A model generated the notes under the pieces. The model saw nothing but the letters and a program-made list of their open reading frames with translations, was not told where the DNA came from and ran no database searches. Below are positions 35,901-43,338 of a stretch of DNA of 64,000 bases, piece by piece. This DNA comes from Talpa occidentalis. Taxonomy: Eukaryota > Chordata > Mammalia > Eulipotyphla > Talpidae. The stretch is from positions 105,824,615 through 105,888,614 of the forward strand of contig NW_023603184.1 of assembly GCF_014898055.3 (NCBI RefSeq), written 5' to 3'. Position 1 is the first letter of the stretch, and each line of letters begins with the position of its first letter. Both the position numbers and the translations under genes were made by a program.

Positions 35901-37693
35901 TTAAGATTTATTTATTTTTATACAAGAACCAGGGTACAGGCTAGAAGCGCGGGAGGGTGAGAGGATTCACTGGAGACAGAGCGGGGAACAGAACAGGCAG
36001 ACTGACGAAACACACTGCTGAGGGAAGCAGCGGGTGAAACAGGAGAGGTCTGCTTAGCCATGTCACTGGCCGCCTGGGATCAAACCTGTGCTGCAGAGGC
36101 TGCAGACAGCTTCACAGCGGAGCGCTCAACCGCCTACGCCACCAGGGAGGCCCCCAAGGACATTTTAAAATAAACTCTCCTATTGGTTACCCTCTTACTC
36201 CTGGTATACACTGCACATCTGACTTTAGTACTATTTCATGAATGTGAAGCTGTCGCAGTGGTCTAAGTGAGAGATGATACTGGGTCAGGGTAGCAGATAG
36301 TAATGGAGAGATTAGTGGTGGTACTTGCTAATATCAGAGAGTAGGAGAAAAGGAACTTGAGTAATTCTGAGATTTTTGACTCAGGCATCTGGGTGGATAG
36401 TGATGCCTTTCATTTTAGGAAGATGGGGGGGATGAGCAGGGATGCTTATTCAACATGCCAGTGGAGATGTTATGTAGGCACTAAGTGTACAATTCTGGAA
36501 TTTAAGGGGGAGACTGACTGGAGATAAACAGGAATTAGTGTCATGAAGAGGTATATAAAGCTAACAACTGCCTGAGGTTGTGACGAAGACCACATAGGCT
36601 AGTTAAGTAATCCTAGTTAAGAAACTAGGATTCATCCTTAGATTTGGTGGACCCCTAAATTCTGTCAAATTAAGTCACTGTAACATTTTCACATTTAAGT
36701 GGGTTAACATGTTTTCTCAAAAGCTTTATCCTGTGGGACTCACAACAATAATTCATAATTATGATGGTATTTTCTCTATCGAGTAATAATGTACTAGTAA
36801 TCATTTAAATGTAATACAGATTGGTGCTCTATTTAGAGACCATTAGTAGCAAGGTAGATCAGTTTCTTTTTTTGTTAGTGTTTTATATAAATAAAGGGAG
36901 AAAAACTTTAGAAAACTTTGTTGAGGCCGTTTTTGTCACCTTCAGGAAGCTGTTACTTTAAAAGTAGCAAAATAAAGGTTAAATCATGTTTTATTATGTG
37001 ATTGGTAATCTATCAGGTACATTTTGTTATCCCAGTACTACATTGAAATTCACTGTGATTTGACAGTATTTTGTTTATTCAACTATTAAGTACTTACTAA
37101 ATTGTGTTGTAATTTGTGTTTTGTGTCCTGTCTCAGAATATCTTTCTCATTTTTGTGTCCTTAACATCTGGCAGATTCTGACACATTTTGACCTAAGGAA
37201 TAAAAACTAATGAATAAAATGAATATGATCACTTACAACAATGTTATTTATTTAAACATTTAAATACTGCTACTTGAAAAAACAAGTCATACAACTAGCA
37301 AATCCTAGTTTTAGAGGGATTTCCCCCCCATAACTTTATCACAGAAACTTCAAGTTAAAATAGAATAAATCCCATCAAGTTGTGATAGGATTGATTTATG
37401 TGACTTCTTTCTTTTAAGTAGATGAATGACATGTTTTTAAAAATAGAAAATTTCCTACCATCCAAGTTAAATGCTATTTATGTTGCTCTCATTTCTATTT
37501 TTGTTTTAGGCCTACTGAACTAGATGCACTGGTATTTGGCCATCTGTACACCATTATTACCACACAGTTGACCAATGATGAACTTTCTGAGAGAGTGAAA
37601 CACTATACCAACCTCATTGCTTTTTGTAGAAGAATTGAACAGCATTATTTTGAAGACCGTGGCAGAGGCGGCTCGTCAATCAGAATGTCTTAA
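3810..37693 (+). CDS. MTX2: Metaxin-2, mitochondrial outer-membrane import/biogenesis protein (exons 2-10 of 10)
   Basis: Spliced coding sequence of metaxin-2. Joining nine exons (3810-3857, 4781-4827, 23605-23677, 26942-27018, 28583-28675, 29169-29207, 29593-29718, 30862-30938, 37510-37693) gives one open frame. It starts inside residue 14 ([15 protein letters not shown]) and ends at TAA 37691-37693. Exon 1, with the start codon and about 13 codons, lies upstream. Metaxin-2 is a cytosol-facing protein of the outer mitochondrial membrane. It has a GST-like fold (Tom37/metaxin N domain, then a GST-C-like helical domain) and acts with MTX1 and SAM50 in beta-barrel assembly and the MICOS-linked intermembrane bridge. 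Loss of human MTX2 causes a progeroid mandibuloacral dysplasia. Visible hallmarks are [36 protein letters not shown], the Cys-Cys pair in DVDQCCQAL, and [12 protein letters not shown]. No membrane anchor is seen, as expected for MTX2 compared with MTX1. The predicted total is 267 residues against 263 in human, and the extra length is all in the C-terminal tail. Identity is very high elsewhere, so the gene looks functional. Confidence 0.98.
3858..4780. other. MTX2 intron 2, nothing further recognised
   Basis: 923-bp phase-1 intron without a recognisable repeat. An 85-codon open frame at 4224-4481 has no family resemblance and no splice context. Confidence 0.6.
4781..4827 (+). CDS. MTX2: MTX2 exon 3
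   Basis: 47 nt, acceptor tttctacag, donor gtaaat. It completes the split Gly and encodes [15 protein letters not shown], ending on a whole codon (phase 0). The segment opens the Tom37/metaxin N-terminal domain. Confidence 0.97.
5837..6173 (-). mobile_element. tRNA-headed SINE, type A, with (TTTA)n tail
   Basis: Reverse-oriented type A copy. The 18-bp target-site duplication tatttttaagtttctttt (5819-5836 and 6174-6191) is perfect. The tail has expanded to a (TTTA)n run of about 65 bp at 5850-5915, followed by a second shorter A-rich tail. Confidence 0.94.
6192..6834. other. Intron 3 sequence, nothing recognised
   Basis: A+T-rich intronic DNA. A 109-codon open frame beginning here (6603) runs into the MER20-like element and is not a gene. 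Confidence 0.5.
6835..7078 (+). mobile_element. MER20-like hAT-Charlie element
   Basis: Begins cagtggttcttaactgtggg and ends gttgagaaaccctg. The interior (gccccacagaagac, gaggttgctattgacatctg, cttacaatgcatag) matches what I recall of MER20. It is about 25 bp longer than the usual ~219 bp because of an internal 40-bp tandem duplication (28-bp copies at 6947-6974 and 6987-7014). The family name is from memory. Confidence 0.75.
7079..8584. other. Intron 3 sequence, mostly unassigned
   Basis: A short (tg)n run lies at about 7908-7922. 8210-8440 reads like an old mammalian repeat ending in a ttggacagcaca motif, but I cannot name the family with confidence. Confidence 0.4.
8585..8720 (+). mobile_element. 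MIR fragment
   Basis: Contains the MIR core tttcctcatctgtaaaatgg followed by tgtgaggattgaatatatta, in forward orientation. Only the 3' half is present. Confidence 0.8.
8926..9200 (-). mobile_element. tRNA-headed SINE, type B
   Basis: Reverse-oriented copy from the ttattttttaaagattta tail to the caccaccagggaga head. A short duplication (aatgcttta, 8916-8924 and 9211-9219) may be the target site, but the fit is loose. Body substitutions suggest moderate age. Confidence 0.85.
9289..9842 (-). mobile_element. 5'-truncated L1, ORF2 C-terminus plus 3' UTR
   Basis: Minus-strand L1 3' end. The 3' UTR starts at tattccccatacaattacaa. The ORF2 C-terminus (9524-9736) is readable as ...[20 protein letters not shown]...[15 protein letters not shown]...[15 protein letters not shown] target-site duplication (about attattgagtacttt, near 9274-9287 and 9844-9858) flanks it. 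The open frame makes it one of the younger L1 copies here. Only the last part of ORF2 is present, so it is inactive. Confidence 0.93.
10022..10298 (+). mobile_element. tRNA-headed SINE, type A
   Basis: Full-length forward copy with a cttcccggtggtgcagcggt head and an (aaat)n tail. The target-site duplication aaaaattgtggYggta (10006-10021 and 10299-10314) has one mismatch. Confidence 0.94.
10330..10446 (-). mobile_element. MIR fragment
   Basis: Antisense MIR text: ctgtgctgagcacttaattc, then ggtaggtgctattataatcc. It is cut off by the SINE at 10464. Confidence 0.65.
10464..10730 (+). mobile_element. tRNA-headed SINE, type A
   Basis: Forward copy with a short internal deletion after the B box. 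The target-site duplication aaaacagtaataata (ending at 10463, and 10731-10745) is perfect. It lies between two MIR fragments. Confidence 0.93.
10785..11010 (-). mobile_element. MIR element, near complete
   Basis: Antisense MIR running from the 3' end (gtagtattatccccatttta, cagattaggaagttgcagca) through the core (agagaggttaaacagttgac) to the tRNA-like side (ggcaaacccaggggagtctg). Confidence 0.8.
11465..11736 (+). mobile_element. tRNA-headed SINE, type B
   Basis: Forward copy with a cctccctggtggtgcagggg head and a ttgtatgcataaataaataa tail. The target-site duplication ttaaRtRctgcatga (11450-11464 and 11737-11751) has two mismatches, consistent with an older insertion than the type A copies. 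Confidence 0.9.
14944..15114 (-). mobile_element. Short SINE: tRNA head only, A-rich tail
   Basis: Reverse copy that contains only the tRNA-related head. In sense orientation the head stops at ...ggcgagggtcccac and goes straight into an A/AAT-rich tail, lacking the usual 3' body of about 150 bp. Target-site duplication taactaacttt (14933-14943 and 15115-15125). The other short copy, 20041-20125, shares the same 3' breakpoint. Confidence 0.88.
17018..17301 (-). mobile_element. tRNA-headed SINE, type B
   Basis: Reverse copy. The target-site duplication is about gaaataaaaWtttWa (near 17003-17017 and 17302-17316). The head reads tgccaccaggggaggcc on the plus strand, a CTCF-motif-like string. Confidence 0.9.
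17415..17698 (+). mobile_element. tRNA-headed SINE, type B
   Basis: Forward copy with head gggcctccctggtggtgcaa and tail ttgtatgcataaataaataa plus a T/A-rich run. Target-site duplication NttttgaaggYctt (17401-17414 and near 17699-17712). It lies 113 bp from an oppositely oriented copy, so the two could form a long hairpin in RNA. Confidence 0.9.
17860..17980 (+). mobile_element. MIR fragment
   Basis: Forward MIR 3' half: ttctcatcttaaaattggaa, tacctacctcatagggtcaa, cctggcacatagtaggtatt. Confidence 0.75.
19436..19585 (+). mobile_element. MER3-like hAT-type MITE
   Basis: Begins atgctgtcctataaaacttt and ends tgactaccatattggacagc, so the ends form an imperfect inverted repeat (tgctgtcc / ggacagca). 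The interior matches the pattern I recall for MER3. It is degraded, and the family name is from memory. Confidence 0.55.
20041..20125 (-). mobile_element. Very short SINE (about 85 bp) with poly(T) on the plus strand
   Basis: Poly(T), then gtgggaccctcgcccgcggc, then the SINE head ending accaggggaggcc. Target-site duplication tgaagataYcgtct-like (20027-20040 and 20126-20139), so it is a separate insertion. It has the same 3' breakpoint as 14944-15114, plus an internal deletion that joins the A-box side to ttccccgg. On the plus strand the head reads gcgccaccaggggaggcc. Confidence 0.88.
22500..22920 (-). mobile_element. Old L1-like remnants
   Basis: Two stretches (about 22500-22690 and 22830-22920) read like decayed antisense L1 ORF2/3' text, for example gatctccatatcgttttcca followed by cttggctgcacc. 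The sequence is too degraded to place precisely. Confidence 0.45.
22970..23232 (+). mobile_element. tRNA-headed SINE, type A
   Basis: Forward copy with head gggcctccccggtggcgcag and a short poly(A) instead of a long (aaat)n tail. Target-site duplication aagaaagRtgWttatctt (22952-22969 and from 23233). It ends 372 bp before exon 4. Confidence 0.93.
23605..23677 (+). CDS. MTX2: MTX2 exon 4
   Basis: 73 nt, acceptor tttatag, donor gtaagt. Encodes [24 protein letters not shown] and the first base of a Gly codon. This is the N-terminal thioredoxin-like strand of the GST fold. Confidence 0.98.
23678..26941. other. MTX2 intron 4
   Basis: 3.3-kb phase-1 intron with no repeat that I can name, which is unusual beside the SINE-dense neighbours. 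About 25900-26200 has higher complexity and fewer homopolymers than the rest and may be conserved noncoding sequence. The open frames in it do not resemble any family. Confidence 0.6.
26942..27018 (+). CDS. MTX2: MTX2 exon 5
   Basis: 77 nt, acceptor ctcaacag, donor gtaata. It completes Gly and encodes [25 protein letters not shown], ending in phase 0. It holds the cis-Pro-type VPF motif region of the GST-like N domain. Confidence 0.98.
27440..27830 (-). mobile_element. Old L1M-like fragment
   Basis: Antisense text of an old L1 3' region, for example ttcttccatgttaatgatta and gttgtatagtattctagtct. Heavily mutated, with approximate limits. Confidence 0.5.
27865..28174 (+). mobile_element. tRNA-headed SINE, type A, with an extra 3' segment
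   Basis: Forward full-length copy. The 19-bp target-site duplication aaaaatatattagaatttt (27846-27864 and 28175-28193) is perfect, so this is among the youngest insertions. After the usual (aaac/aaat)n tail comes an extra acatgcctctat before a second poly(A). This may be a short 3' transduction. Confidence 0.95.
28583..28675 (+). CDS. MTX2: MTX2 exon 6
   Basis: 93 nt (31 codons, symmetric phase 0/0), acceptor ccctttag, donor gtacag. Encodes a helical segment containing [20 protein letters not shown] and VNNMLLTAE. One conservative difference from human is DEV for EEV. Confidence 0.98.
28676..29168. other. MTX2 intron 6, nothing recognised
   Basis: 493-bp A+T-rich intron with no repeat identified. 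Confidence 0.7.
29169..29207 (+). CDS. MTX2: MTX2 exon 7 (39-nt small exon)
   Basis: 39 nt, 13 codons ([13 protein letters not shown]), phase 0/0, acceptor ttcctag, donor gtgagt. It is too short to be found as an open frame and is recognised only by homology. Skipping it would keep the frame. Confidence 0.97.
29208..29592. other. MTX2 intron 7, nothing recognised
   Basis: 385-bp A+T-rich intron with no identifiable repeat. Confidence 0.7.
29593..29718 (+). CDS. MTX2: MTX2 exon 8
   Basis: 126 nt (42 codons, phase 0/0), acceptor tactttag, donor gtctgt (a weaker donor than the others). Contains [20 protein letters not shown] and [20 protein letters not shown], among the most conserved parts of metaxin-2. 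Confidence 0.98.
29719..30861. other. MTX2 intron 8
   Basis: 1.1-kb phase-0 intron containing a mariner-type MITE (29856-29921). It also has a CTCF-like string ccacaaggggga (30376-30387) and a short (at)n run at about 30521-30536. Confidence 0.7.
29856..29921. mobile_element. Mariner-type MITE, 66-bp hairpin
   Basis: Terminal inverted repeats gggttgtcagaaaagtcat (29858-29876) and atgacttttctggcaaccc, with one mismatch in 19, surround a loop of about 24 nt. TA dinucleotides flank the element (29854-29855 and 29922-29923), as expected for Tc1/mariner insertion. The end sequence resembles mammalian mariner termini of the ggttggccaaaaag type. Confidence 0.8.
30862..30938 (+). CDS. MTX2: MTX2 exon 9
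   Basis: 77 nt, acceptor tgtgttag, donor gtaaga. Encodes [20 protein letters not shown] and YFFNK, then CA, the first two bases of a Gln codon completed by exon 10 (phase 2). This is part of the GST-C-like helical domain. Confidence 0.98.
32105..33283 (-). mobile_element. L1 3' part (ORF2 end and 3' UTR), antisense half of a twin-primed insertion
   Basis: Antisense L1 ORF2 and 3' end. Recognisable strings include ccatccgtgttgttgcag, atttgcatttccctgataag, ttgatgagttgtatgagttc and ttaatccattttgagttaat. It ends at ttctgttgatctttgta, which in sense is the ORF2 position just before the inverted partner. Frames are broken. The left limit is approximate. Confidence 0.9.
33284..33912 (+). mobile_element. 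L1 ORF2 segment, inverted (sense) half of the same insertion
   Basis: The strand switches abruptly near 33284, and L1 ORF2 now reads forward: [19 protein letters not shown], then DNA matching ...ctatgccaacagtgaac..., gtacctgggaataaacttaa and ttacccaaagcagtatacag. It ends acatagatcagt at about 33910, which would join directly to the sequence at the far end of the antisense half. This head-to-head arrangement is the signature of twin priming. Confidence 0.88.
35003..35044. repeat. Tandem repeat, 3 x 14 bp
   Basis: Three perfect copies of gagattatatttat followed by a partial unit. Confidence 0.95.
35890..36153 (-). mobile_element. tRNA-headed SINE, type B
   Basis: Reverse copy with a poly(T) start and an accagggaggcc end. 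Target-site duplication ccaaggacWtttt (from 35878, and 36154-36166). Confidence 0.92.
36230..36600. mobile_element. Old mammalian interspersed repeat, family uncertain
   Basis: Text such as aacatgccagtggagatgtt, taggcactaagtgtacaatt and gagactgactggagataaac fits a widespread old LINE-like mammalian repeat that I recognise by pattern but cannot name safely. The same family seems to recur at 48530-49000. Confidence 0.45.
37510..37693 (+). CDS. MTX2: MTX2 exon 10 (terminal coding exon)
   Basis: Acceptor ttgttttag. It completes Gln, then encodes 60 codons ([20 protein letters not shown] ... [20 protein letters not shown] ... S) to TAA at 37691. The final residues after DRG are RGGSSIRMS. In the human protein as I recall it, the end is KGRLS. 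Small compensating indels around 37672-37685 would explain the changed tail and the lost ancestral stop. Confidence 0.97.
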
Positions 37694-37985
37694 GAGTTAT
37701 GTGTTAATGTAGTTATTATTTTAAAAAACTCAGAATTTAAAATTTGTTACTTGAATGTTGAAATAGATAATAGTATCAGAATTTTAAAGTCAGAAACACT
37801 GCATTTTGAAACCTCAAAAATTATATATAATGTATCCTATACATGTACTTTATACTGTTGTTTGTGTACACATCAAAATAATTCTGAATGACTACATTTG
37901 ATATGTTCTACTATGTATCACGAAGTGTTTGGGTCCTTGGAACATGTATGCACATAAAAATAAAGGTTAAACAGTTGTATGGATG
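37694..37985 (+). other. MTX2: MTX2 3' UTR (short form)
   Basis: About 290 bp of A+T-rich sequence from the stop to just beyond the polyadenylation signal. The cleavage point is estimated 10-25 nt after the signal. A second AATAAA at 39870-39875 would give a longer form crossing two SINE-derived segments. I have no evidence that it is used. Confidence 0.8.
37959..37964 (+). promoter_or_regulatory. MTX2: Polyadenylation signal AATAAA of MTX2
   Basis: Canonical hexamer within acataaaaataaaggtt, followed by a G/T-rich stretch (acagttgtatggatgg) that could be the downstream element. Confidence 0.85.
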
Positions 37986-38163
37986 GCATATTTCTTTTCT
38001 TTTAAGCTTTCTGAAAGCTACTCTCTGACCTTTACACATGGAATAAATTGTGTCTTTTCTAAAGCAAGTTCCATATTCCTCAGATTACTCTGCAGATACA
38101 TGAAGTGGACCTGGCCAGGGGAAAATGTTTTTAACAAGTATGCACTTAGAAAATGTGAATTAG

Positions 38164-38416
38164 GGGGCCTCTCTGGTGGCGCAAGGGGTTAAGACACAGC
38201 ACTATGAAGCTGTCCACAGCCACTGCAGCAGGACTTCCATCCCTGGTCAGGGAGGTGACCCACATGGCACAGCAGATCTCTCCTGTCTCTCTTGCTGCTC
38301 AGTCAATCCGCCTGTTCTGCTCCCCACTCCATCTCTGGTGAATCCTCTCAGCACCACACCCCTCTGGCCTGTACCCCAGTTCTTGTATGTGTAAATAAAT
38401 AAATCATTAAAAAAAA
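38164..38416 (+). mobile_element. tRNA-headed SINE, type B
   Basis: Forward copy with head ctctggtggcgcaaggggtt. Target-site duplication agaaaatgtgaRttag (38148-38163 and 38417-38432). It lies 180 bp past the MTX2 polyadenylation site. Confidence 0.92.
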
Positions 38417-38648
38417 AGAAAATGTGAGTTAGAAGACAGTTAAATCCTGGAACAGATTAAGAACATTCTTGATATCTAAACTTAATTGAATTAAAACATA
38501 ATTAGGTCAGCTATAAAATTTACATTGATAATGTCATGGATCATAGTTTTTTGAGACTTTAGGAAAAAAACCAAGAACATTTTAGTAATGTGATTTCTTA
38601 TTCCTTTTGTAGGGGAGGGAGGATAGCTTTGTTTTTTCTTCTTTTGCC

Positions 38649-38775
38649 TAGAAGAACTGGTGTATAGCTAGGAGTGTGGGGGTGTAAGAGGATTCACCAG
38701 AGTCAGAGTGGGGAGCAGAACAGATGGATTTACTGAAATACACTGCTAAAGGAATCAGCGGGTAAGACTGGTCAG
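38649..38775 (-). mobile_element. SINE fragment, type B, head missing
   Basis: Reverse fragment from agaactggtgtatagctagg to aggaatcagcgggtaagact. The tRNA head is absent. No target-site duplication is seen, and it is old or partly deleted. Confidence 0.75.
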
Positions 38776-39924
38776 AGTTAATAAGTGGTAGACTTGGAAT
38801 TCAAACTCAAGCCTAGTCTGGCATTCATTTGGCTTTTAATTATCACTATGCTGCTGTTTTGTTTTGTTTTGTTTTTTTTTAAAGAAAAAAGATTATAGAT
38901 TTATATATAATATAAAGAATATATTAGGTTCTCTTTAGTCTGAATTCCATACAAACTTTGGGTACCCTCTTTGGATTAGAGTGCTATTTATTGTAGCTAT
39001 CCTGAACTAGTTTTGTCATGTGTATTATTACTGAAATAAAAAATACCAAGTGTTACCTGTGTTTTGCACAAATTTTGTGACAGGCTTTTTTGTTTTTATT
39101 TTTGTAGACTTGATTCATTTTCTTTTGATGTTAGCATTTAATTTAATATTTGTAGCTTATATTACATTTTTACTTTTTTCTTTGGATTTTTGCATATCAA
39201 TATACTACACCAATGTAGCCTGATATTTTAATCTTAATCATTAAATCTGGCTGTTTACTTAATATCAGGAACATTGGGAGAGTGTGGTTTATTCCAAGTT
39301 AGGATATTTACTCTTCTTTAAGACTTAATGTCTGTGGGTCATTTTCAAAAGCTTGTATTGTTAAGTGGATCACTATCAAAACAGTACATTAGAAAATGGA
39401 AACCATGACATTCCATTATGGTGATTAGGTTATCTGCTTTTATTTTTTAAGTTTGGGTCCATAAAGCAGATCACAGTATCTAAAAATTACCACTGTAAAG
39501 TCAGTGCAAAGACACTTTGCTAACAAAAGAAATATTTTACCGCCAAATATGTGGATGCTTTCTGTATTTTTAATGAATAGCTATAGTATTAATTCATTAG
39601 CTGTCCTAAATTCAAAAAAAGTAGAGATTATAAAATATGTTAATCTGAGAGATTAATAATGTTTTGATGCTTCTGACAGATAAATGGTAATATTTTAATG
39701 TTGTGTATGGTTGTCATTTAATGAGAAATGGATAAAATAGGGCTGGATACGGAGGTATATTACAAAGTGAAGTTGAAGATGATACAATAACTTGAATTTA
39801 AGTTTTTGTTTTAAAATATCAAATCAAGTTGTTTCTTATGGTTTAATTTGTAAACTTTATTGTGTCTTAAATAAAAGACAATTTTAAAGTTTGATATTTG
39901 GACTGATACACTACCCTATTTATT
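38776..39924. other. Intergenic sequence, nothing recognised
   Basis: About 1.1 kb of A+T-rich sequence including a second possible polyadenylation hexamer at 39870. It could be the far 3' UTR of a long MTX2 transcript. Confidence 0.45.
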
Positions 39925-40304
39925 TTTAATTTAAAATTTTTAATGACGTACCATTGTTTTGACACTATAGGATTGCTCCCCTCAGGTGTGGTTGCTGTCT
40001 CTCTCTCACCACCAAAGCACCCATAGTCCTCCACCATAGTCCACTATGCTTTCCCCTTCTGCTCAGCCCTCCCCCTATACCTCTGGATGCCTCAGATGTA
40101 GGGTTAAGCTTCCAAGGGTTGGTTTAACGTTTGTTTTTGATGCTTTGTTTGGTTTCTCTGTATTCCACATATAAGTAACACCATCTGGTATTTATCTTTC
40201 TCCTTCTGGCTAATTTCATTTAGCATAATCCCTTTCAGCTCCATCCATGTTGTCATGGGATGAGTTTTATCTTTTTTGATCACTAAGTTGTATTCCATTG
40301 TGTG

Positions 40305-40346
<42 letters not shown>

Positions 40347-40585
40347 ATCTTGATCCACTCATCTGATTTTGGGCACTTAGTTTATTTCAATATCTTGGCT
40401 ATTGGAAATAGCGCTGTAACAAGTATAGGAGTGCAGGTTTCTTTTCGAATTAGTGTTTTTGTGTTTTTTGGGTAGATAACCTGGAATTGCTGGGTCTAAT
40501 GGTAAATCCTTTTTAATCTTTTGAGGAACTTCCCTAGGCACTGGACCACTCTTCATTCCTCCATCAACAGTGTAAGAGGATGTTT
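39925..40585 (-). mobile_element. L1 3' end (ORF2 C-terminus and 3' UTR) with (TA)n
   Basis: Antisense L1. The ORF2 C-terminus is readable on the minus strand at 40104-40358 ([33 protein letters not shown]). A (ta)n microsatellite of about 35 bp at 40308-40342 interrupts it. The 3' UTR differs from that of the younger copies at 9289 and 58730, so this is an older L1 subfamily. Confidence 0.88.
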
Positions 40586-40589
40586 ATAA

Positions 40590-41195
40590 ATTGTTACTCT
40601 AGTTGGTTGATAGTACTGTTCAGGTCTTCTATATCCTTAGTAATTTTCTGTCTACTTGTTCTATATTACTGGGAGGAGAGTATTAATAGTTGCTGAGATT
40701 GGCATGTTGAATTGTGTCTTTTCCCCTGTCCATTTTTATCAATTTGCTTCATGTATTTTGAAGATCTATTAAATGTAAGTTAGGATTGTTTTTTCCTCTT
40801 GGAAAATTTTTACCTTTATTGCTAGGTATTTGAGAGGTATTGACCTTTAACCTGATAGTATTTGTTGTTCGGAGGTTATTTATCTGGTGTTAATATAGCT
40901 AGCTATTTAGCTAATTTAGTTATTTATCTGATACAGCTACCCAAAGCTTCTTTAGATTAATATTTGCAAGGCCTGTATATTTTTATTATTTTAGTTTATA
41001 TTTTTTATTTAATATTTTTCTTATAAATAGTTTAGAATTGTATCTTGGATTACCTGGTTATCTCTGTCTTTTGATTGGTGTATTTAGGGTGTTTACACTG
41101 AATATAATTATGATGTGCATAGATTAAAATACATTATTTTGCTATTTTTTATTTGTTTTATTCTATGTTTCTCTTCACCCTATCTTTGGATTGAG
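40590..41195 (-). mobile_element. Old L1M ORF2 fragment (left part)
   Basis: Antisense L1 text: gttcaggtcttctatatcct, tgcttcatgtattttgaaga, gggtgtttacactgaatata. It continues beyond the SINE inserted at 41196. Confidence 0.7.
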
Positions 41196-41466
41196 CTTTT
41201 TAAAAAAGATTTATTTATGCATACAAGAACTGGGAGGCCAGAAGTGTATGTAGGGGAGGGGGGGTGAGAGGATTCACCAGAGACAGAGTAGGGAGCAGAA
41301 CAGGCAGATCAACTGAAATACACTGATGAGGGGAGCAGCGGGTGAGTCAGGAGAGGTCTGTTGCGCCATGTGAGTAGCTCCCTGGCTGGGGATCAAAGTC
41401 GTGCTACAGTGGCTGCAGATTGCTTCATAGGTTGTGTCTTAACCCCTTGTGCCACCAGGGAGGCCC
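41196..41466 (-). mobile_element. tRNA-headed SINE, type B, nested in L1M
   Basis: Reverse copy inserted into the old L1. Target-site duplication tggattgag (41187-41195 and 41467-41475). Confidence 0.93.
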
Positions 41467-41475
41467 TGGATTGAG

Positions 41476-41850
41476 GGCCTTTTAGTGAGGTCATTTTATC
41501 TCTACTGTTGGCTTATTCTTTATACCTTTAAAATTTTTTTTTAAATACAGCTTACTTAAGGTTTGCAATATATATCCTTAATCTGAGCTTATGTGCAAAT
41601 AATATGCAATGCTCTACTCCCAGTCTATGGCTTGTCATTTCATTTTCTCAGTGGTGTCTTTGGAAGAACAGTGGCTTTTAATTTTGATGTGGTTCAATTT
41701 ATTGAGTTGTCTTTTTTTGGAGTATGCCTTTGTTGTCATATATAAGACGTCTTTGTCTAATTCAAAGTCATAAAGATTTTCTGTGTTTTAGAAGTTTCTT
41801 TGTTTTAGTTCTTATTTCATCTAAGCCTGTAATTCTTATTGATCTAATTT
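41476..41850 (-). mobile_element. Old L1M fragment (right part)
   Basis: Continues the interrupted old L1: ggcttttaattttgatgtgg, ttcaatttattgagttgtct and caaagtcataaagattttct are typical antisense L1 strings. Confidence 0.7.
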
Positions 41851-42457
41851 TATTGTTGAGGGTGAGGTAAAAATCTTAATTTTTTTTTGGTATAGATATA
41901 CAATTGATTTCTTTGGCACCTTTTGGTCTATGTGAGAGTGAGGGGAGAAGGATGCAGATGTGACTTTCCTGCAGTTGTTTCTGTTTTCCTCTCCAAGGGG
42001 CCACAGGCACTGTCTTTTAGATTCTTGCCACTTCTCCAATTTTGTTTTGTTTAGCTTCCCGTGAGGTCTTATGAGAAGAGCCTGTGGGTGAGTAGGAATT
42101 CCCTTTGTGTTTATGGTTCCCCCAGAGTTTATAGACTGTTAGCCCACACTCAGCCTCAGTGATGGCTTAAGAAAGCCAAGTTCTCATTACCATTGTCCAA
42201 TAGTACATGTTTTAGGTAAGCAAGTGTTCGTGTACCTTCTCTCTCGGGACTTTGGGTTAGTTGGACTTGCAACCTCTTTTCTCTGATGGGTTTAAGAACT
42301 GGGGTGAATTTACAGATTTACGTTCATCATTGAAGAGTTTTAATTATGAAAGATTGCAAACATGCAAAATATGGAGAATATATAGAAACTACTTTTACCT
42401 AGTAACTGTTACTTTGCTTCGACAGTTAGCAGTTCAAGGCAGTCTATATGCTCCTTT

Positions 42458-42645
42458 TTTTTTTAAAGATTTATTTATTCATACAAGAACTGGGGTACAG
42501 GCCAGAGGTGTGGGAGGGTGAGATTGACTGAAATATACTGCTGAGGGGAGCAGTAGCCGAGTCAGGAGAGGTCTGCTGCACCATGTGGGTTGTTCCCTGG
42601 CCGGCCAGGGATGGAACTTAACCCCTTGCGCCACCAGGGAGGCCC
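42458..42645 (-). mobile_element. tRNA-headed SINE, type B, internally deleted
   Basis: Reverse copy of about 190 bp with two internal deletions. The flanks tatatgctccttt and ctatgctacttct are a plausible target-site duplication. Confidence 0.85.
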
Positions 42646-42890
42646 CTATGCTACTTCTCTTTTATGTTTTCTTTATTTACTTAACTATATATGTTGCACA
42701 TACTTTGTTGCACTTAGCAGTGGTGCATTGACTTTCACTATTATAGTATTTTATGTGCAAATACAGCACTTTATTTTTCCTGTTAGTGGACACTTGGGTT
42801 AAAAAATTATGCTTATAACTAATCCTATGCATGTCTCATGGTACAGATATGCAATAATTTCTTCCTTAGCTTAATTGTTGGATTGTCAGA

Positions 42891-43068
42891 GAGAAACCCA
42901 CATGGCGAAGCAGACTTCTGTCTCGCCCGCTGCTCCCCTCAGCAGTGTATTTCAGTCAGTCTGCCTGTTCTGTTCCCCACTCTGTCTCTGGTGGATCCTC
43001 TCACCCCCTGCACCTCTAGTCTGTACCCCAGCTCTTGTGTGCATAAATAAATAAATCTTTTTTAAAAA
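42891..43068 (+). mobile_element. SINE, type B, 5'-truncated
   Basis: Starts inside the element at gagagaaacccacatggcga, so the A and B boxes are missing. It runs to the ttgtgtgcataaataaataa tail. Confidence 0.85.
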
Positions 43069-43338
43069 AGCATGAGAATTTATTCTAGGTAAATGGGAAG
43101 GAATTTCTTATGAGGTATTAAGTGGCTTATAGAAACTGAGACCTTGAGGAAGCACTTAGAAGGTGCTTTCTGATGATGCCACAAGCTGGACACCAGTGAC
43201 TCTCCTACCTCTTCAATGGCCAGGAAGTCGTGAGCTCAGCAACCACCCCAGCATTGCTGTGGGCAAGAAGCTGCCATGATTTAGCATTCTGAGCAAAAAC
43301 CAGCACCAGTGTTTAAGTAAAATGAAAAAAGTAAAGCA

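Larger units (their letters stand above)
30939..37509. other. MTX2 intron 9
   Basis: 6.6-kb phase-2 intron. It contains a twin-primed L1, one type B SINE, an old repeat at about 36230-36600 and a 14-mer tandem repeat, listed separately. A near-duplicated segment of about 24 bp lies at 31447-31494. The stretches 33913-35002 and 36600-37509 show nothing recognisable. Confidence 0.75.

Noticed and set aside
39870..39875. Distal AATAAA as the true MTX2 3' end
   Set aside because: The proximal signal at 37959 has a better downstream context. Use of the distal one cannot be judged without RNA data.
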